Positions 33,695 to 43,850 of a DNA stretch of 64,000 bases are shown piece by piece. Positions within the stretch are counted from its first letter, which is position 1; every line of letters starts with the position of its first letter. The notes under the pieces are model-generated. The model saw only the letters and a list, made by a program, of their open reading frames with translations, searched no databases and was not told the DNA's origin. The translations under genes were made by a program, and so were the position numbers. The stretch spans positions 1 to 64,000 of the forward strand of contig JACVRA010000024.1 in NCBI GenBank assembly GCA_019828545.1. The letters are read 5' to 3'. The DNA is from Paracamarosporium sp. OC-R06-R3. Taxonomy: Eukaryota; Ascomycota; Dothideomycetes; Pleosporales; Didymosphaeriaceae.

Positions 33695-35050
33695 ATGAAG
33701 GTCTGCTTCGTTGCCGGTTGCCTTGCAACGGCCTGTATGGCTCTCGACAAAATCGTATCTGCCTCTTCTTATGCTAACGGAACCCTCACCTCACGCGCAC
33801 ACGAGTTAATTCGGCGCTTTGATTCCGACATCCTTGCCGACGATGCTGCATGGAACGAGGCGGAATGTAAGGGCGGGAAACTGGTCGACCTCATGCTTGC
33901 TTCAGACGAAGAGGCAGGTCCTAAAATCAACGAGCTCAAAAGCAGGAAGCCGCCGTCGGCGCGGAGCGAGTGGCAAGGCGATCTCAGACGTACGTTGCGG
34001 TGTCGTGTACATTACACAGAACGTCAACTGATTGACATATCAGAAGAGCTAAAGACTTGGGGATGGCACGATTTCTATATCAACAAAGCATATGCGGACA
34101 TGGAATTCTGGCAGGTGACATCCGTTGCAGCGGCGCTAGGGATCAATGGGAAACCCAAAGCGGATGGTGGGAACAATATTCCGTATGATGTCCAGCATTG
34201 GGACCCCGACATGAAAGACTCGCAAGGAAACCCAATCGATAAGAAAAATCAGAAATACAAGGTGAATGGCAAGGAGTACCGGGTGTGTCTTCCTTTCTGG
34301 CTTCCAGTCATTTCTTCCGCACTACTTGCTAAGCACACATAGGTTACCGAAGCACGGCACGCCTTCTGTGTGAACCCTATAGACGGTGGTGAGTTTCCTT
34401 CCTCACTTGCCACCCGACACTACCTCCATCGGGCCTACACTCAATGTTCAGTCTTTGACAAGTAGTCTCATGGGATTTTGACGAGAATGTAGTCATCCTT
34501 GGCCAGTTTCTGGAAGGTCCAGCCAGCGCCGCTACAAGAATCTGGTTCAAAAAGCCCACCAGGGAAGAGCTTCCCGAGCTCAGAAAACTTTCCGATATAT
34601 TTTGGGGATACTGGGTTCGCGAAAATCCTCGCCTTACAAACATCCGTTATTTCTGGATGATGGATATCGCGAATGAAAATACAGAGCAAATCATAGCTCG
34701 TGCATTGCACGAAGCAAAGAAGGACATTCAGAAATGGCCAGGAGTCACTTTCGATATTGGTACCCAAGCCGGAAATACCATAATAGGTAAGAGAGCACAA
34801 TTGAACCCCGAAGTTTATGTTCAGAAATAGCATCTTTACTGATATGACATTAGGCTCGGCTAACGGGGCAGTTTTTGCATGGTTCTTGATCCAGCATAAA
34901 GAGCAGCTGGGAAACAAGTGGATTTCAAAGGTGACGGTCTTTATCAACGACTCGGGAAGCGAGTGGGCTGGGGCACACCTGATCTTCTACGTCGAGGATG
35001 TACCCAAAAGGAAACCGGACAATGCGAACATTGCAGCCGGGAGATTCTGA
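33695..35050 (+). CDS. unrecognised secreted protein
   Basis: Encodes a 365-aa protein that I do not recognise. Exons: 33695-33989, 34044-34282, 34343-34388, 34466-34786, 34854-35050; introns 54, 60, 77 and 67 nt, all phases joining. Residues 1-16 (MKVCFVAGCLATACMA) form a short hydrophobic signal peptide, so secretion is likely. The mature part is rich in Trp, Asp and Lys and has few cysteines. Notable segments are ELKTWGWHDFYINKAYADME, VSWDFDENVVILGQFLEGPA, LSDIFWGYWVRENPRLTNIR and WAGAHLIFYVEDVP. No transmembrane helix or GPI signal at the C-terminus. Intron 1 is divisible by three and stop-free. It sits in the block with a receptor-like protein, a LysM protein and a cutinase. Confidence 0.75.
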
Positions 35051-36628
35051 ATGATGTTCCCTACGTGTTCTTCGATTACACCTTGTGTATATATCGCTCA
35101 TAAAGACACCAAATATCTTGTTCTCGTTCCACGTGACACGGAAGGGAACATCCTTTGCCTGTCTGTGGTCTATGGATGCAACAGAGCAACTTAGGGGTCG
35201 GGTATCGCTACGGTAAAAAGCGTAATGAGGGTGAATCAGAATACCTTGGGATGTTAGAACATGTTCTATAGCTACGATGTTTCTTATAACATCTCTACTA
35301 TCCTTGCTGCCCTACTTGTAGTTTGCATGATCCGCTCAGCCATCTTTGATCTTGATCTTGTTTTTTTTTTTTTATTTGTTCTAATCTCTTTCCCTTTAGC
35401 GACTTCCATTTCTCATCTCCACGCCTCGACGTGATATCTAAAATATATTTCCATTATCTGTCTAGTCTCTTGCGGATCACATCCGCAACTTTTACCGGCG
35501 CTATTTCCTAACAGATATCAAGGTTTTTAGTCTCTATCATCCGCACTACTGCATTCCTTTTCCTATGGAGCAATTTGCTAATAACTTATACCAAACTGAA
35601 TAAAATGAACTTAGGCCTCATCGCACACTGTCTCACTTATAGGAACTAGTGTTAAAGACATACTAGGACAGTTAATGGGGTTTCATTTGGTTGTGGCATG
35701 TAGGGAGTAGGATGAGTCGTTGTTTAGAAGAGGTGTAGATGGAAAGCACAACTCGAAGCATTGCTTCACCAGCGGGACTATGAAAATGCGCTAGGATGTC
35801 TAGATTAGGTACCTTGTCGAGTAAGACGGCTCGCTTCCTGCAGACTCACGCCAAGTCTCATCATGCACCTTAACCAGATGTAGAGTAGTTCCTTGATCGT
35901 GCTCTCGTATCGTGCATGTTCGCGCTTCGGTGCTCTTACCTCCCTACACCGACCATTTTGGAACAATATCCTCTTCGTCGTTACCTACACTGCGAGGATC
36001 TAGCGGTGAGACTACTGCAAGGTTCGTACCTCGCCGAGTGACTTGTAATATAGGCAGGCGCGAAGCTGACTAACACGGGCAGATGACCCATCCGCTTTCC
36101 CAAAGGCACCGCAAGCCGGCTACAGCTGTTGAGAATGTGTCACGATGAATCAGAGCTCACTGCATCGGGAGTCAAAATAACCTCTGAGGTCACTAATCTT
36201 ACATTTCCTTAAACCTAGCGTGTAAAATTTCCTTTCTGTCCATTTGAAGAGAGCCCACCGTTTCTAATCAAACATCTTATACCCTTTTGCGGCCAAGTCG
36301 GTAACAAATTTTACTTAGTGATGTATAACACACGAGAACAGCCCGACCAAGGTTACACAGAATATAGTCAACCATGTCAACGCAAAAGCGTGGTGATCAT
36401 AGCTCTGGTAGATCCATGGAGCATCCAATAGGGACTGTTGGGGACATTCCGGGATGCACAGACCTCCGTGCTTGATGCCAAATTAATAGGGCTGAGTTTT
36501 GGCCCCAAGCCAAAAGACGTATTTAAACGTCGGAAAAGAACATTCGTCGCGAACTGAATAGTCGCATCGGGCGGCGACATTATTCGAGATGACATCGCTT
36601 GCAGAAGAGTTTCCCAAGAGTGGAGTGA
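35051..36628. other. AT-leaning gene-free spacer
   Basis: About 1.6 kb with no gene and no open frame of note apart from a short minus-strand one near 36400. Contains a 13-base T run near 35361. No RNA gene or mobile element ends recognised. Confidence 0.45.
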
Positions 36629-37748
36629 ATGATTATCCCCACATTATATCCCTCGCAGCACTACAGGTCCGCCCCCTTTCTAGGTTCTTGGATGTGGGAA
36701 GTATTTACTGACAATGATAAGGGGATAGCAGTGGCGTTCGCTGTTTTGGGAATTGCCCTCACGATTGGCCGATTTGTTCAGAGCTGGCGCACATCACGTC
36801 GCTTCTACCTTGATGACGTGTTCAGCGCCATAGCCGCGATCATACTCATCCCATACATAGTGGGCACATTGATGGACGATGATATTCAGTACAAAGTGCA
36901 GATTTATGCACTAGGTCGATCGGACTACTTTCCTCCTCTGGACCGAATTCAGGATGCTTTCAAGATGGAAATTGCGTGCACTGTGCTCTTTTGGCTCGTA
37001 ATCTTTGCAGCCAAGGCGACTTTTTTGACAATATACTGGCGAGCGTTCTGCAGCAAACGAGTTGCGCGTCATGTATGGTTCGCAATGACAACCGTAACCG
37101 CACTTTTCTTTGGAATAATATTTTTTTCCTTGTTCTGGATTTGCGGGACTCCGTCTCAGGTTGGAAAGATGGGTAAGCAATAGAACTGATTACCATCGAG
37201 GGAGCTGACAACATTAGATGCATGCAAGAGTGTTGGTACTGCAGCAGCAATCCGACTGCTGACTCTTTGGTGTGTCTTGAATCTCGTGGATCTTCTCATC
37301 TGTAAGGCCCTCTCTCATTCACACCATTGTGCCATCAGTCCAGATGTTTCGTGCTACCCAAGAATCAGTACTGAGTTCTTCAATATACTTGTAAGAGCAA
37401 CACATCAACTGACCTTTACCAGTGATATTGTACCCTCTGGCTATAGGGTTATCCTGGCTTGAACAATTCGACACGCGTCAGATGATAGGAATGCTCACCA
37501 TGCTTCTTTTAGCCCTTTTTTTCGTTGCTGTTGACATTTTGCGCACTTACTGGAATCTCAATACCTCACTCAGTGGTACGACAAACCTCATACTTCTATG
37601 GAAACTCCTAGAACCCAGTGTTGCAGTCATACTCTCCGCGATGTCTGGATACGCAGGTCTTGTTCGGATCCATCGTTCGGAACCGGGCAATCGGGATGAT
37701 GGGCGAGATTGGATAGAGATAGGCACTCAGAAAGGTTCTTCAGATTAA
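36629..37748 (+). CDS. seven-helix Pth11/rhodopsin-type integral membrane protein
   Basis: Encodes a 317-aa polytopic protein. Exons: 36629-37172, 37218-37301, 37423-37748; introns 45 and 121 nt. Seven hydrophobic helices can be traced: GIAVAFAVLGIALTIGRF, VFSAIAAIILIPYIVG, IACTVLFWLVIFAAKATFLT, VTALFFGIIFFSLFWICG, LTLWCVLNLVDLLILILYP (formed across intron 2), MLTMLLLALFFVAVDILRT, and LEPSVAVILSAMSGYAGLV. RRFYLDDVF after helix 1 resembles the W-x-x-DD segment of the large fungal rhodopsin-like domain family. That family includes Pth11-related receptors and cluster-associated membrane proteins. The CFEM domain of true Pth11 is absent. Ligand and coupling are unknown. The start at 36629 lies 33 residues before helix 1. 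Confidence 0.78.
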
Positions 37749-38599
37749 ATTAGGAACCCTTTCATAATGAATTTTTTCACTTCTACGAGCGATGTACTTC
37801 CAGAAAATGTGAAGGCATTATCCAAACAACACTAACATTTCTGATCACAGACTACGTTAGCGGGTGTCTAGGCAGCAATGTATGACTGCTACTATCTCAA
37901 AATTAATTCGACTGTGATCAAGAACAACGCCACTAATGCTATCGTCCCAATGATCTTATCTGCGGGCCTGGCCATTCAGGGCTAGTATTATAAATGACTA
38001 CAAGAGCCCGTTAAGATACCACCTATAACCAATATTTGCTCACGAACGCACCCAGATTTTGTGTTTCGTTCATCATAACATTGCACTCAACTAGTCCAGC
38101 AATACGCTCGTTATTAGTAAAAGCGGTGCGTCGATACACTTTAGAGTCAAGTACTAAAATCTATCCCATGACTTAATGACTTTGAAACCATTTTGCTTGC
38201 AAAAACCATAAAGACTCCGTTCAGGAGCACTCCAGACCAACAACAGTCCGTAGTTGCAGATGAGTAATTATCACGTTCTGTGAAAAATCTCTACAATTTC
38301 GATTTTCTTGTGAAACTTGTAGTAATTATACCTAGCATTTCCTCGCAAGATGGGCTACATGAGTGATGGCCAAGTCCAAGTACGTATATGATCTACCTAG
38401 GCTTTCCTTGGACTGACTTTTACAATTACCATGTGTTAATACTCGGAAACATAGAAAACACCTTGCCGGAGAGATAGGAAAATACCCGTGCATTATTAAT
38501 TTGTAGAGCGTGATACGAATGGTCGATAACGTCTCCGGACATGTTGCATAACAATCTCAGAACATGTTTCTGTATGCACTTATCTCGCAAGTATTCTTC
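37749..38599. other. AT-rich spacer
   Basis: About 850 bp, AT-rich, no supported gene between the receptor-like gene and the LysM gene, whose 3' ends converge here. No repeat units recognised. Confidence 0.45.
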
Positions 38600-39226
38600 T
38601 CAAGCTTTGACACAAGAAAAGTACTGCGCCCATACCGCCCAGTCTTCCGTCGAATCTTGAGTCGGTACGTTCCACCTGTTCCACTGCTCTTTCGTGATAC
38701 CGTTTTCCGTGAGCAAAGCTGGAAGACCTGGCTTGCCACTTGCGTCCGTGTACTCAAATTTGGTGCAGTTGGACACAATACCAGGCATAACAGGGACAGG
38801 GATCTCCTCAGGGGTCCAGATGTCGCCACCTTTGACGGGACCAGGGAACGTGTAACCAGGAACCCCGATACAGACAGGGACATAAGCATGCAAACCAAAG
38901 CACTCCTTGCCAATCTCTGGGTTCCAAGCCAGTAAATCATGCGCGGTGAAATTGTTAAATTGAGAGACGATAGAACCGCAAGTCTCGCCCGAGTCAGAAA
39001 TATAGGTTGCGAGGCCTAAATTGTTAATTATTGACCGGAGAGCAGATGAATAAGGCGTACAATTGGTAGGCCTACGAATGCAGACACAGCCCGCAGAGAC
39101 ACTGCAGTAATCCGAACACTCGTCAGGCATTGTAGCCTGTCGTGCGCTTAGACCCTGCGTTGTAGGGATGGCGGTGATGACCGAGGCTAGCAGGACAATG
39201 CCCGCACTAAACGTGAACGACACCAT
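38600..39226 (-). CDS. secreted LysM-domain protein
   Basis: Single-exon gene for a 208-aa secreted protein. A signal peptide (about residues 1-20, VSFTFSAGIVLLASVITAIP) precedes a cysteine-rich stretch (residues 37-56). A LysM domain spans about 74-120: TYISDSGETCGSIVSQF, then LLAWNPEIG and YVPVCIG, the DSGETC and WNP elements being diagnostic. LysM domains bind chitin or other N-acetylglucosamine polymers. A second, degenerate LysM-like segment follows at 154-206: the initial CTKFEY, an RWN in place of WNP, and a closing WAQYFSCV, but without the GDTC element. Secreted LysM proteins of fungi can sequester chitin fragments; whether this one does so is inference. Confidence 0.88.
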   Translation of the reverse strand: MVSFTFSAGIVLLASVITAIPTTQGLSARQATMPDECSDYCSVSAGCVCIRRPTNCTPYSSALRSIINNLGLATYISDSGETCGSIVSQFNNFTAHDLLAWNPEIGKECFGLHAYVPVCIGVPGYTFPGPVKGGDIWTPEEIPVPVMPGIVSNCTKFEYTDASGKPGLPALLTENGITKEQWNRWNVPTQDSTEDWAVWAQYFSCVKA

Positions 39227-40569
39227 AATTATGTGACTGAATATGGCTGTGATGTTTGAACGAGTGAATGGATGATCAACTGAATGAGTGATGATTGAAA
39301 CGAGCGACGATCAATGCTCTACCAGACAGGTCTCCTAGGCCTATCTTTATACTCTTGTTCAATTTCTCTAATCTAACACTTTCATCATGGATGCCTATTA
39401 ACATTTAACCCAAATCGTCAGGAGATCAGGCGGATGGCCATTAGCGTGATGGAGGCCTAATAACCGAGATGAACGACGAAGATGAGCGGGGATGAGGCTC
39501 CATCGAGTTTCTATATAAAGAACATGTCGGCAAGCCAGCTAATCAGATGTTGGGTTCGTGCTGTCGCCTGCGAACCGTCAATTTCTGCTTTCATTACCAA
39601 CAAAGCTCCGAGAAGCAGGCACACCGTGCGGCGGAGAACTTGTGAGGTTGACGGTGTTATATCGATCCATGTAGGATTAGCGTACGGGTAAATAGCCCCT
39701 GAAAGCTTAATATTTAAGCTTAACCCAGCAATTGTCCGAAGGCAACATCGGTTAAGAGGATCAAGCGCCCAACAAAGAAGTCGGAATCCTTAGACCTAAG
39801 AATCTAGACGTGGTTTATAGATATCTAGATAATATTCATGATCCAATTCAGCAACCATTCGTTTCCATATAGAAAATTCTTTGTCCATCTTTATCCGACA
39901 CCTTCAATGAAGATGTAGATGTGAGTTTTTTTTTTTTTTCCTTTTTTTTGGATGACCAACGCACGTTGTCGGTGCTATGTAAAAAGATATTAGATGAAGT
40001 GTAGATGTTACGACTATATATCCAATAAGAAATTACGCAAGAGTCTAACTGTGATTTATTCCCACCTTCTTTACTGCCGGAACAAACCTGAGATTTCGTC
40101 TGCGGCCAGCATCGCAAACACGAAAGAAAGGGGAGACGAAAAGAAAAACCATTCACTCGATAGCCGTCTATGAGAGTTTACGATCCATTCCTTTGACGCT
40201 CTACACTGCGTCTCGCATTATTTCGATTTGGCCGTTTCACTACCACATCCTCAAACGAAGGCTCGTGCGACGCACGTTTCCAGCCATCCGAACTCTTCAT
40301 GCAGCCTTAAGGTATCGTTCTCTCGGTTTTCTTTTGTCAGAGCTAGGCCGCAAGTGCTTAGATCGGGTGATATCGTTGTGCGGAAGTAAATCTGTCTAAC
40401 AGAACATAACTGAACAGAAATGATCGAACCAGCCGATGAACTAACAATACTAAGTTTGAACAGACATGTAAAGCTATACGTAAATCCCATGTGATCGAAG
40501 CCCGCGCACATATGAGACCCCATGTTCCCTGTACGCTACCGCCTCCTCATGTTTTCTCCCTGGGAGGTT
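39227..40569. other. spacer with homopolymer tracts
   Basis: About 1.3 kb without a supported gene. It contains the LysM promoter and the cutinase 3' flank. A T-rich tract (14 T, CC, 8 T) lies at about 39926-39949. Short frames on both strands near 39850-40520 lack features. Confidence 0.45.
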
Positions 40570-41358
40570 CTAAACGATCATATCGACAGCAATTCTGGCC
40601 GTTTTTTTCGCCAAATCGCCCACCTCGTGCTCAACCCCTACCTCTGTCCTCTTTGTCTTCCTCGCCGCCATCGCTGTCTGAGCTTTCTGGACCAAGAACG
40701 CCGCACCGTCAGCTGCATTTCTCCCGTATGATAGATGCGGTGGCAAGATCGTCAACGTCCCATCGCATACTCTGTCACCATTCGCGCAAATAATCTTTGT
40801 CTTGGTAGGGTCAAAGTTGGGAATTTGGCCATTGTCCTGAGTGTTTTGGGTGTCGCCATAAAGGATGACACCGGCAATCTGGTTCTGTACAGCGGGGTCG
40901 AGCGATTCGATGGCACGGTGGGAGACGGCCGCACCTTGAGAGTAGCCGCCAGCGAGGATGATACTGTCAGGGCACTGCGCTGCCATGGCATTGAGGATGT
41001 CGGCCATGGCTTGCTTGGACTTAGCATCAGTGCCGCCGGGCATAGCGTTGGGCGCAAGTGCGGCGGCGTACTCGATGCCTTCCGTTGCGACGTTGGCATC
41101 GCCGAGTGCCGCCTTAATGCCATCCGAGGTCTGAGGGCCACAAATAGTACCCTGAATGTATAAGCATGAGAAGCAAGTAGGTAACGGTGAACTTACCATG
41201 TTGCCGGCCTCAGTGGAACCACGAGCAAAGGCGAACATAACATCTCTGCAACCACCCTGAGTGAATTCATTGGACGTCGACCCAGTCGCACGCTTCTCCA
41301 AAGGTGTGGCAGCCACTACAGCCGTCAAGGCCAAGGTGAGGAAGGATTGGGTATGCAT
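40570..41358 (-). CDS. cutinase (carbohydrate esterase family 5)
   Basis: Encodes a 247-aa secreted serine esterase that hydrolyses cutin or related polyesters. Exons (minus): 41358-41197 and 41151-40570, with a 45-nt intron that is divisible by three and stop-free. The signal peptide (about 1-17) is followed by a Kex2-like LEKR. The nucleophile elbow is GGYSQGA with Ser125. The catalytic Asp is D179 in CANGDRVC and the His is H192 in PPHLSYG. The spacing 125/179/192 closely matches the classic cutinase triad. Cysteines 37, 58, 114, 175 and 182 are visible; 175-182 matches a conserved disulphide. The C-terminus continues about 40 residues past the usual end and is K/R-rich (ARKTKRTEV onward), unlike most cutinases. 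Confidence 0.93.
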   Translation of the reverse strand: MHTQSFLTLALTAVVAATPLEKRATGSTSNEFTQGGCRDVMFAFARGSTEAGNMVSSPLPTCFSCLYIQGTICGPQTSDGIKAALGDANVATEGIEYAAALAPNAMPGGTDAKSKQAMADILNAMAAQCPDSIILAGGYSQGAAVSHRAIESLDPAVQNQIAGVILYGDTQNTQDNGQIPNFDPTKTKIICANGDRVCDGTLTILPPHLSYGRNAADGAAFLVQKAQTAMAARKTKRTEVGVEHEVGDLAKKTARIAVDMIV

Positions 41359-43245
41359 AATCAAGTTAATCAAGAAATATGTAGTGGTAGTTTTCGGAAT
41401 GAATGAATTGAAGTATAGACAGGAATTTGGAAATGTGCCAAAGAGATTAAATGAAGATAATTGCTTGCTGAACATGGTAAGTGTTGGAGGCAAAGGTACT
41501 TATAGTCTTAACCATTCATGGTGTCATATCCCATGCCTCGGTATTCGGAAGCGGCACAACGTGGTCATCACTCGCCAATGGATAGCCAAGCCTGCATCAT
41601 AGCGGTTCAGACACCATGTTGCAGTACGTGAAAACAAGATCATGCAGAGGATAGTCTGTTCTCGAAGCCTGGCGTAGTACATAGGGTATCCCTGGCGAAG
41701 ATTTCTTGAGCCGAGGAAGGCTTTAGGAACGACTGGCGGAGAACTTTCAAGGAAACCAACTCACGAGGTTGACCCCACTGGGATTGAAGCATTACCATGA
41801 GATTACTGTTGATGTTTGGCTGGGATTGCGCCTAACCGATTGCACATTTGGCTGGTCAGGTTGTACTTGACAATTCCTGTGCGGCATCTATAGTAGTACT
41901 AGGTTTCATCATGAAGAGCCGCGTTAGGGGTTAGAACGAATTGCAATGCTATCAATGGAACTCTCAAAGATGTGTGGAAGGAGGCTGGAACTACCAGCAG
42001 GACTAGATGCTGACGGGTAACGGGCGTTAGGCCATGTTGTTGAATATGAAATAGAGTGATGCTGGCTTGCCGTTACAGCTGGCATCTGCATTCTTGTGGT
42101 GTAGTTGAGACAAGCCATGGTTCTTCACCGACGAGACTTGTTTCTTCGGACCGTGACCGTACAGGCCAAGCTCAGTAGTCGATCTCGGCTTCGTTTCAGA
42201 AGCTTGTGTACAGCCCGTTTGGGCGTCAATCTAAATTTGGATACCGGCATCGCGGAAGCGAGACCAAGGATGGACGTAGATGGCACAACAATGATAGAAC
42301 TATTTGCATCGTCGAGTCTGGAGTTCACGGAGTTGGGCTTGATGACGGAGCTACTGTCTAGACCCATTTTCGATTATCCTGCAATTACTGATGCTCATCT
42401 TTACCGGTACTATGACAGTTCGAACCGCCAAAAGCAAGTACTCGTATGCCAACAGTGTTTCACATCGCGGAAGAGACGTATCCACAGCACAATAACTTCC
42501 TGCATTAGCTGCTCCTAGCAGCCTTCTCACCTTTTAGTGTGAGCTTCGAAGAAGCGTCGACACCTGGACCTCGGTAGGTAACCATCGTCTGATCTTGATG
42601 GGAATTCCAAAAATTTGACGTGTTTGAGAAGGACGCATCAGGAGACCGTCATAGCCAGAGCCAGACTCTGTAGCAGATACCTAAGACCGGATCAAAGTCC
42701 GAACCCAGATTACTTTCCCATCTCATTTGTATATGCGTTACGCAGGCGGTACAGCAACGGTGAACGGACGTGCTGCTGATGCGCTTCTGAAGCCACATCG
42801 ACCAAAGCATCGCCCCGTTTTAGAGTCTGCAACCGGTGCATATTTCTGCTCAAATGCTCGTCGGTCTCTTCGCATATTCTAAGGTAAGCTTGCGCTATGC
42901 AGCTACCCTACTAACAGGTTGCTGTTCTATACTGTCTTCGTAGCAAATACATGCTATCGCAACCAAAGCTTAGCAACGTGATCAAGCAGTGTTCCTTTTG
43001 CTCACGCTCGATATCTGCATCGTACCCACTCAGCTCAGGACAGCCTGTCTCAAAGTATGGTCAAACCAAGAGACTTGACTCCGAAACCAATAGCGAGGGT
43101 GACGAGAGGAGTTGCGACGGTAGATTGACGGACGAACCTTGCTAGCGCCTTTCTCACAGAAACCCGTCTGTGCACCTCCTTCACCCCACCACTAATCCCT
43201 CCACGCCTAATCCCTCGCCCTCTTCACACCCACAATACACCAACA
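41359..43245. other. large gene-free spacer
   Basis: About 1.9 kb with the cutinase promoter on its left and the GON7 promoter on its right. Open frames at 42105-42518 (plus) and 42951-43145 (plus) begin with ATG but show no domains, signal peptide or splice-extendable conservation that I can recognise, so I do not call them. No transposon termini seen. Confidence 0.45.
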
Positions 43246-43512
43246 ATGTCTTCCCTAAGTGCGATATACTCTGTACAATCCTTCGCCGAACCCTCAACCT
43301 TCACCCACAGCCTGCCTACCCTCTCCGCTTCTCCCGACACCTCCGACCGCACGGCCTACCTCTCTGCGCTGCAATCTGTCACAAAAGCGCTGCAAGCTGA
43401 TATCAATGCCTTTCTGACGTATAAGATGGACGAGGACAAAGCGAGCGGGGAGAAGGGTGCAGATGCGAAAGAGGAAGCGAATTACGGAGAGGAGGTTGTG
43501 GATGCAGATTGA
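43246..43512 (+). CDS. GON7: KEOPS/EKC complex subunit GON7-like
   Basis: Small single-exon gene for an 88-aa acidic protein. KEOPS (EKC) makes the universal t6A37 modification of tRNAs that read ANN codons, and Gon7 is its small fungal subunit. The sequence begins MSSLSAIYSVQSF, then has SDRTAYLSALQSVTKALQAD and INAFLTYKMDEDK, the segment (TAYLSALRxxxxxLQxxxNxFLTxKMEEDK type) typical of fungal Gon7, followed by a short acidic tail. Length is normal for Gon7. The gene is convergent with VPS39. Confidence 0.75.
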   Translation: MSSLSAIYSVQSFAEPSTFTHSLPTLSASPDTSDRTAYLSALQSVTKALQADINAFLTYKMDEDKASGEKGADAKEEANYGEEVVDAD

Positions 43513-43850
43513 GAAGACGAGTAGGGACAGTGGTTGATTGATTGAGTTTTGCGAAGGGACAATACACTTCTTGCGCAGGAGATAGATGGGTCGAGAAGAG
43601 CAGAATAAGCCTAGTGCAGAATGGCCGAGTGCGGGGACACTGAATGCGGCACAAGAAAGACTTCAGCGTAGTCGTACACCACCTTGTAGGATACGCTGTT
43701 GAGCGTCCACATGAGCAGAACAAGTAGTGTTCATGGAATGTACGGAGATATTCGAAGGACTTCAGCTAGATTCACATTGGGCTACGCGGGTATCAAACCA
43801 ACCAACTATACAATCTCTACACTATGCTATTCCGAATTCCTCACGCCGTT
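43513..43850. other. convergent intergenic region between GON7 and VPS39
   Basis: About 340 bp between two stop codons. No gene or repeat seen; expected to hold both 3' untranslated regions. Confidence 0.5.

Noticed and set aside
33695..41358. Secondary metabolite biosynthesis cluster
   Set aside because: The Pth11/rhodopsin-type protein belongs to a family sometimes found in clusters, but there is no PKS, NRPS, terpene synthase or tailoring enzyme nearby.
42105..43145. Two plus-strand frames in the cutinase-GON7 spacer
   Set aside because: ATG-started but without domain, signal peptide or conserved pattern; not enough to call a gene.
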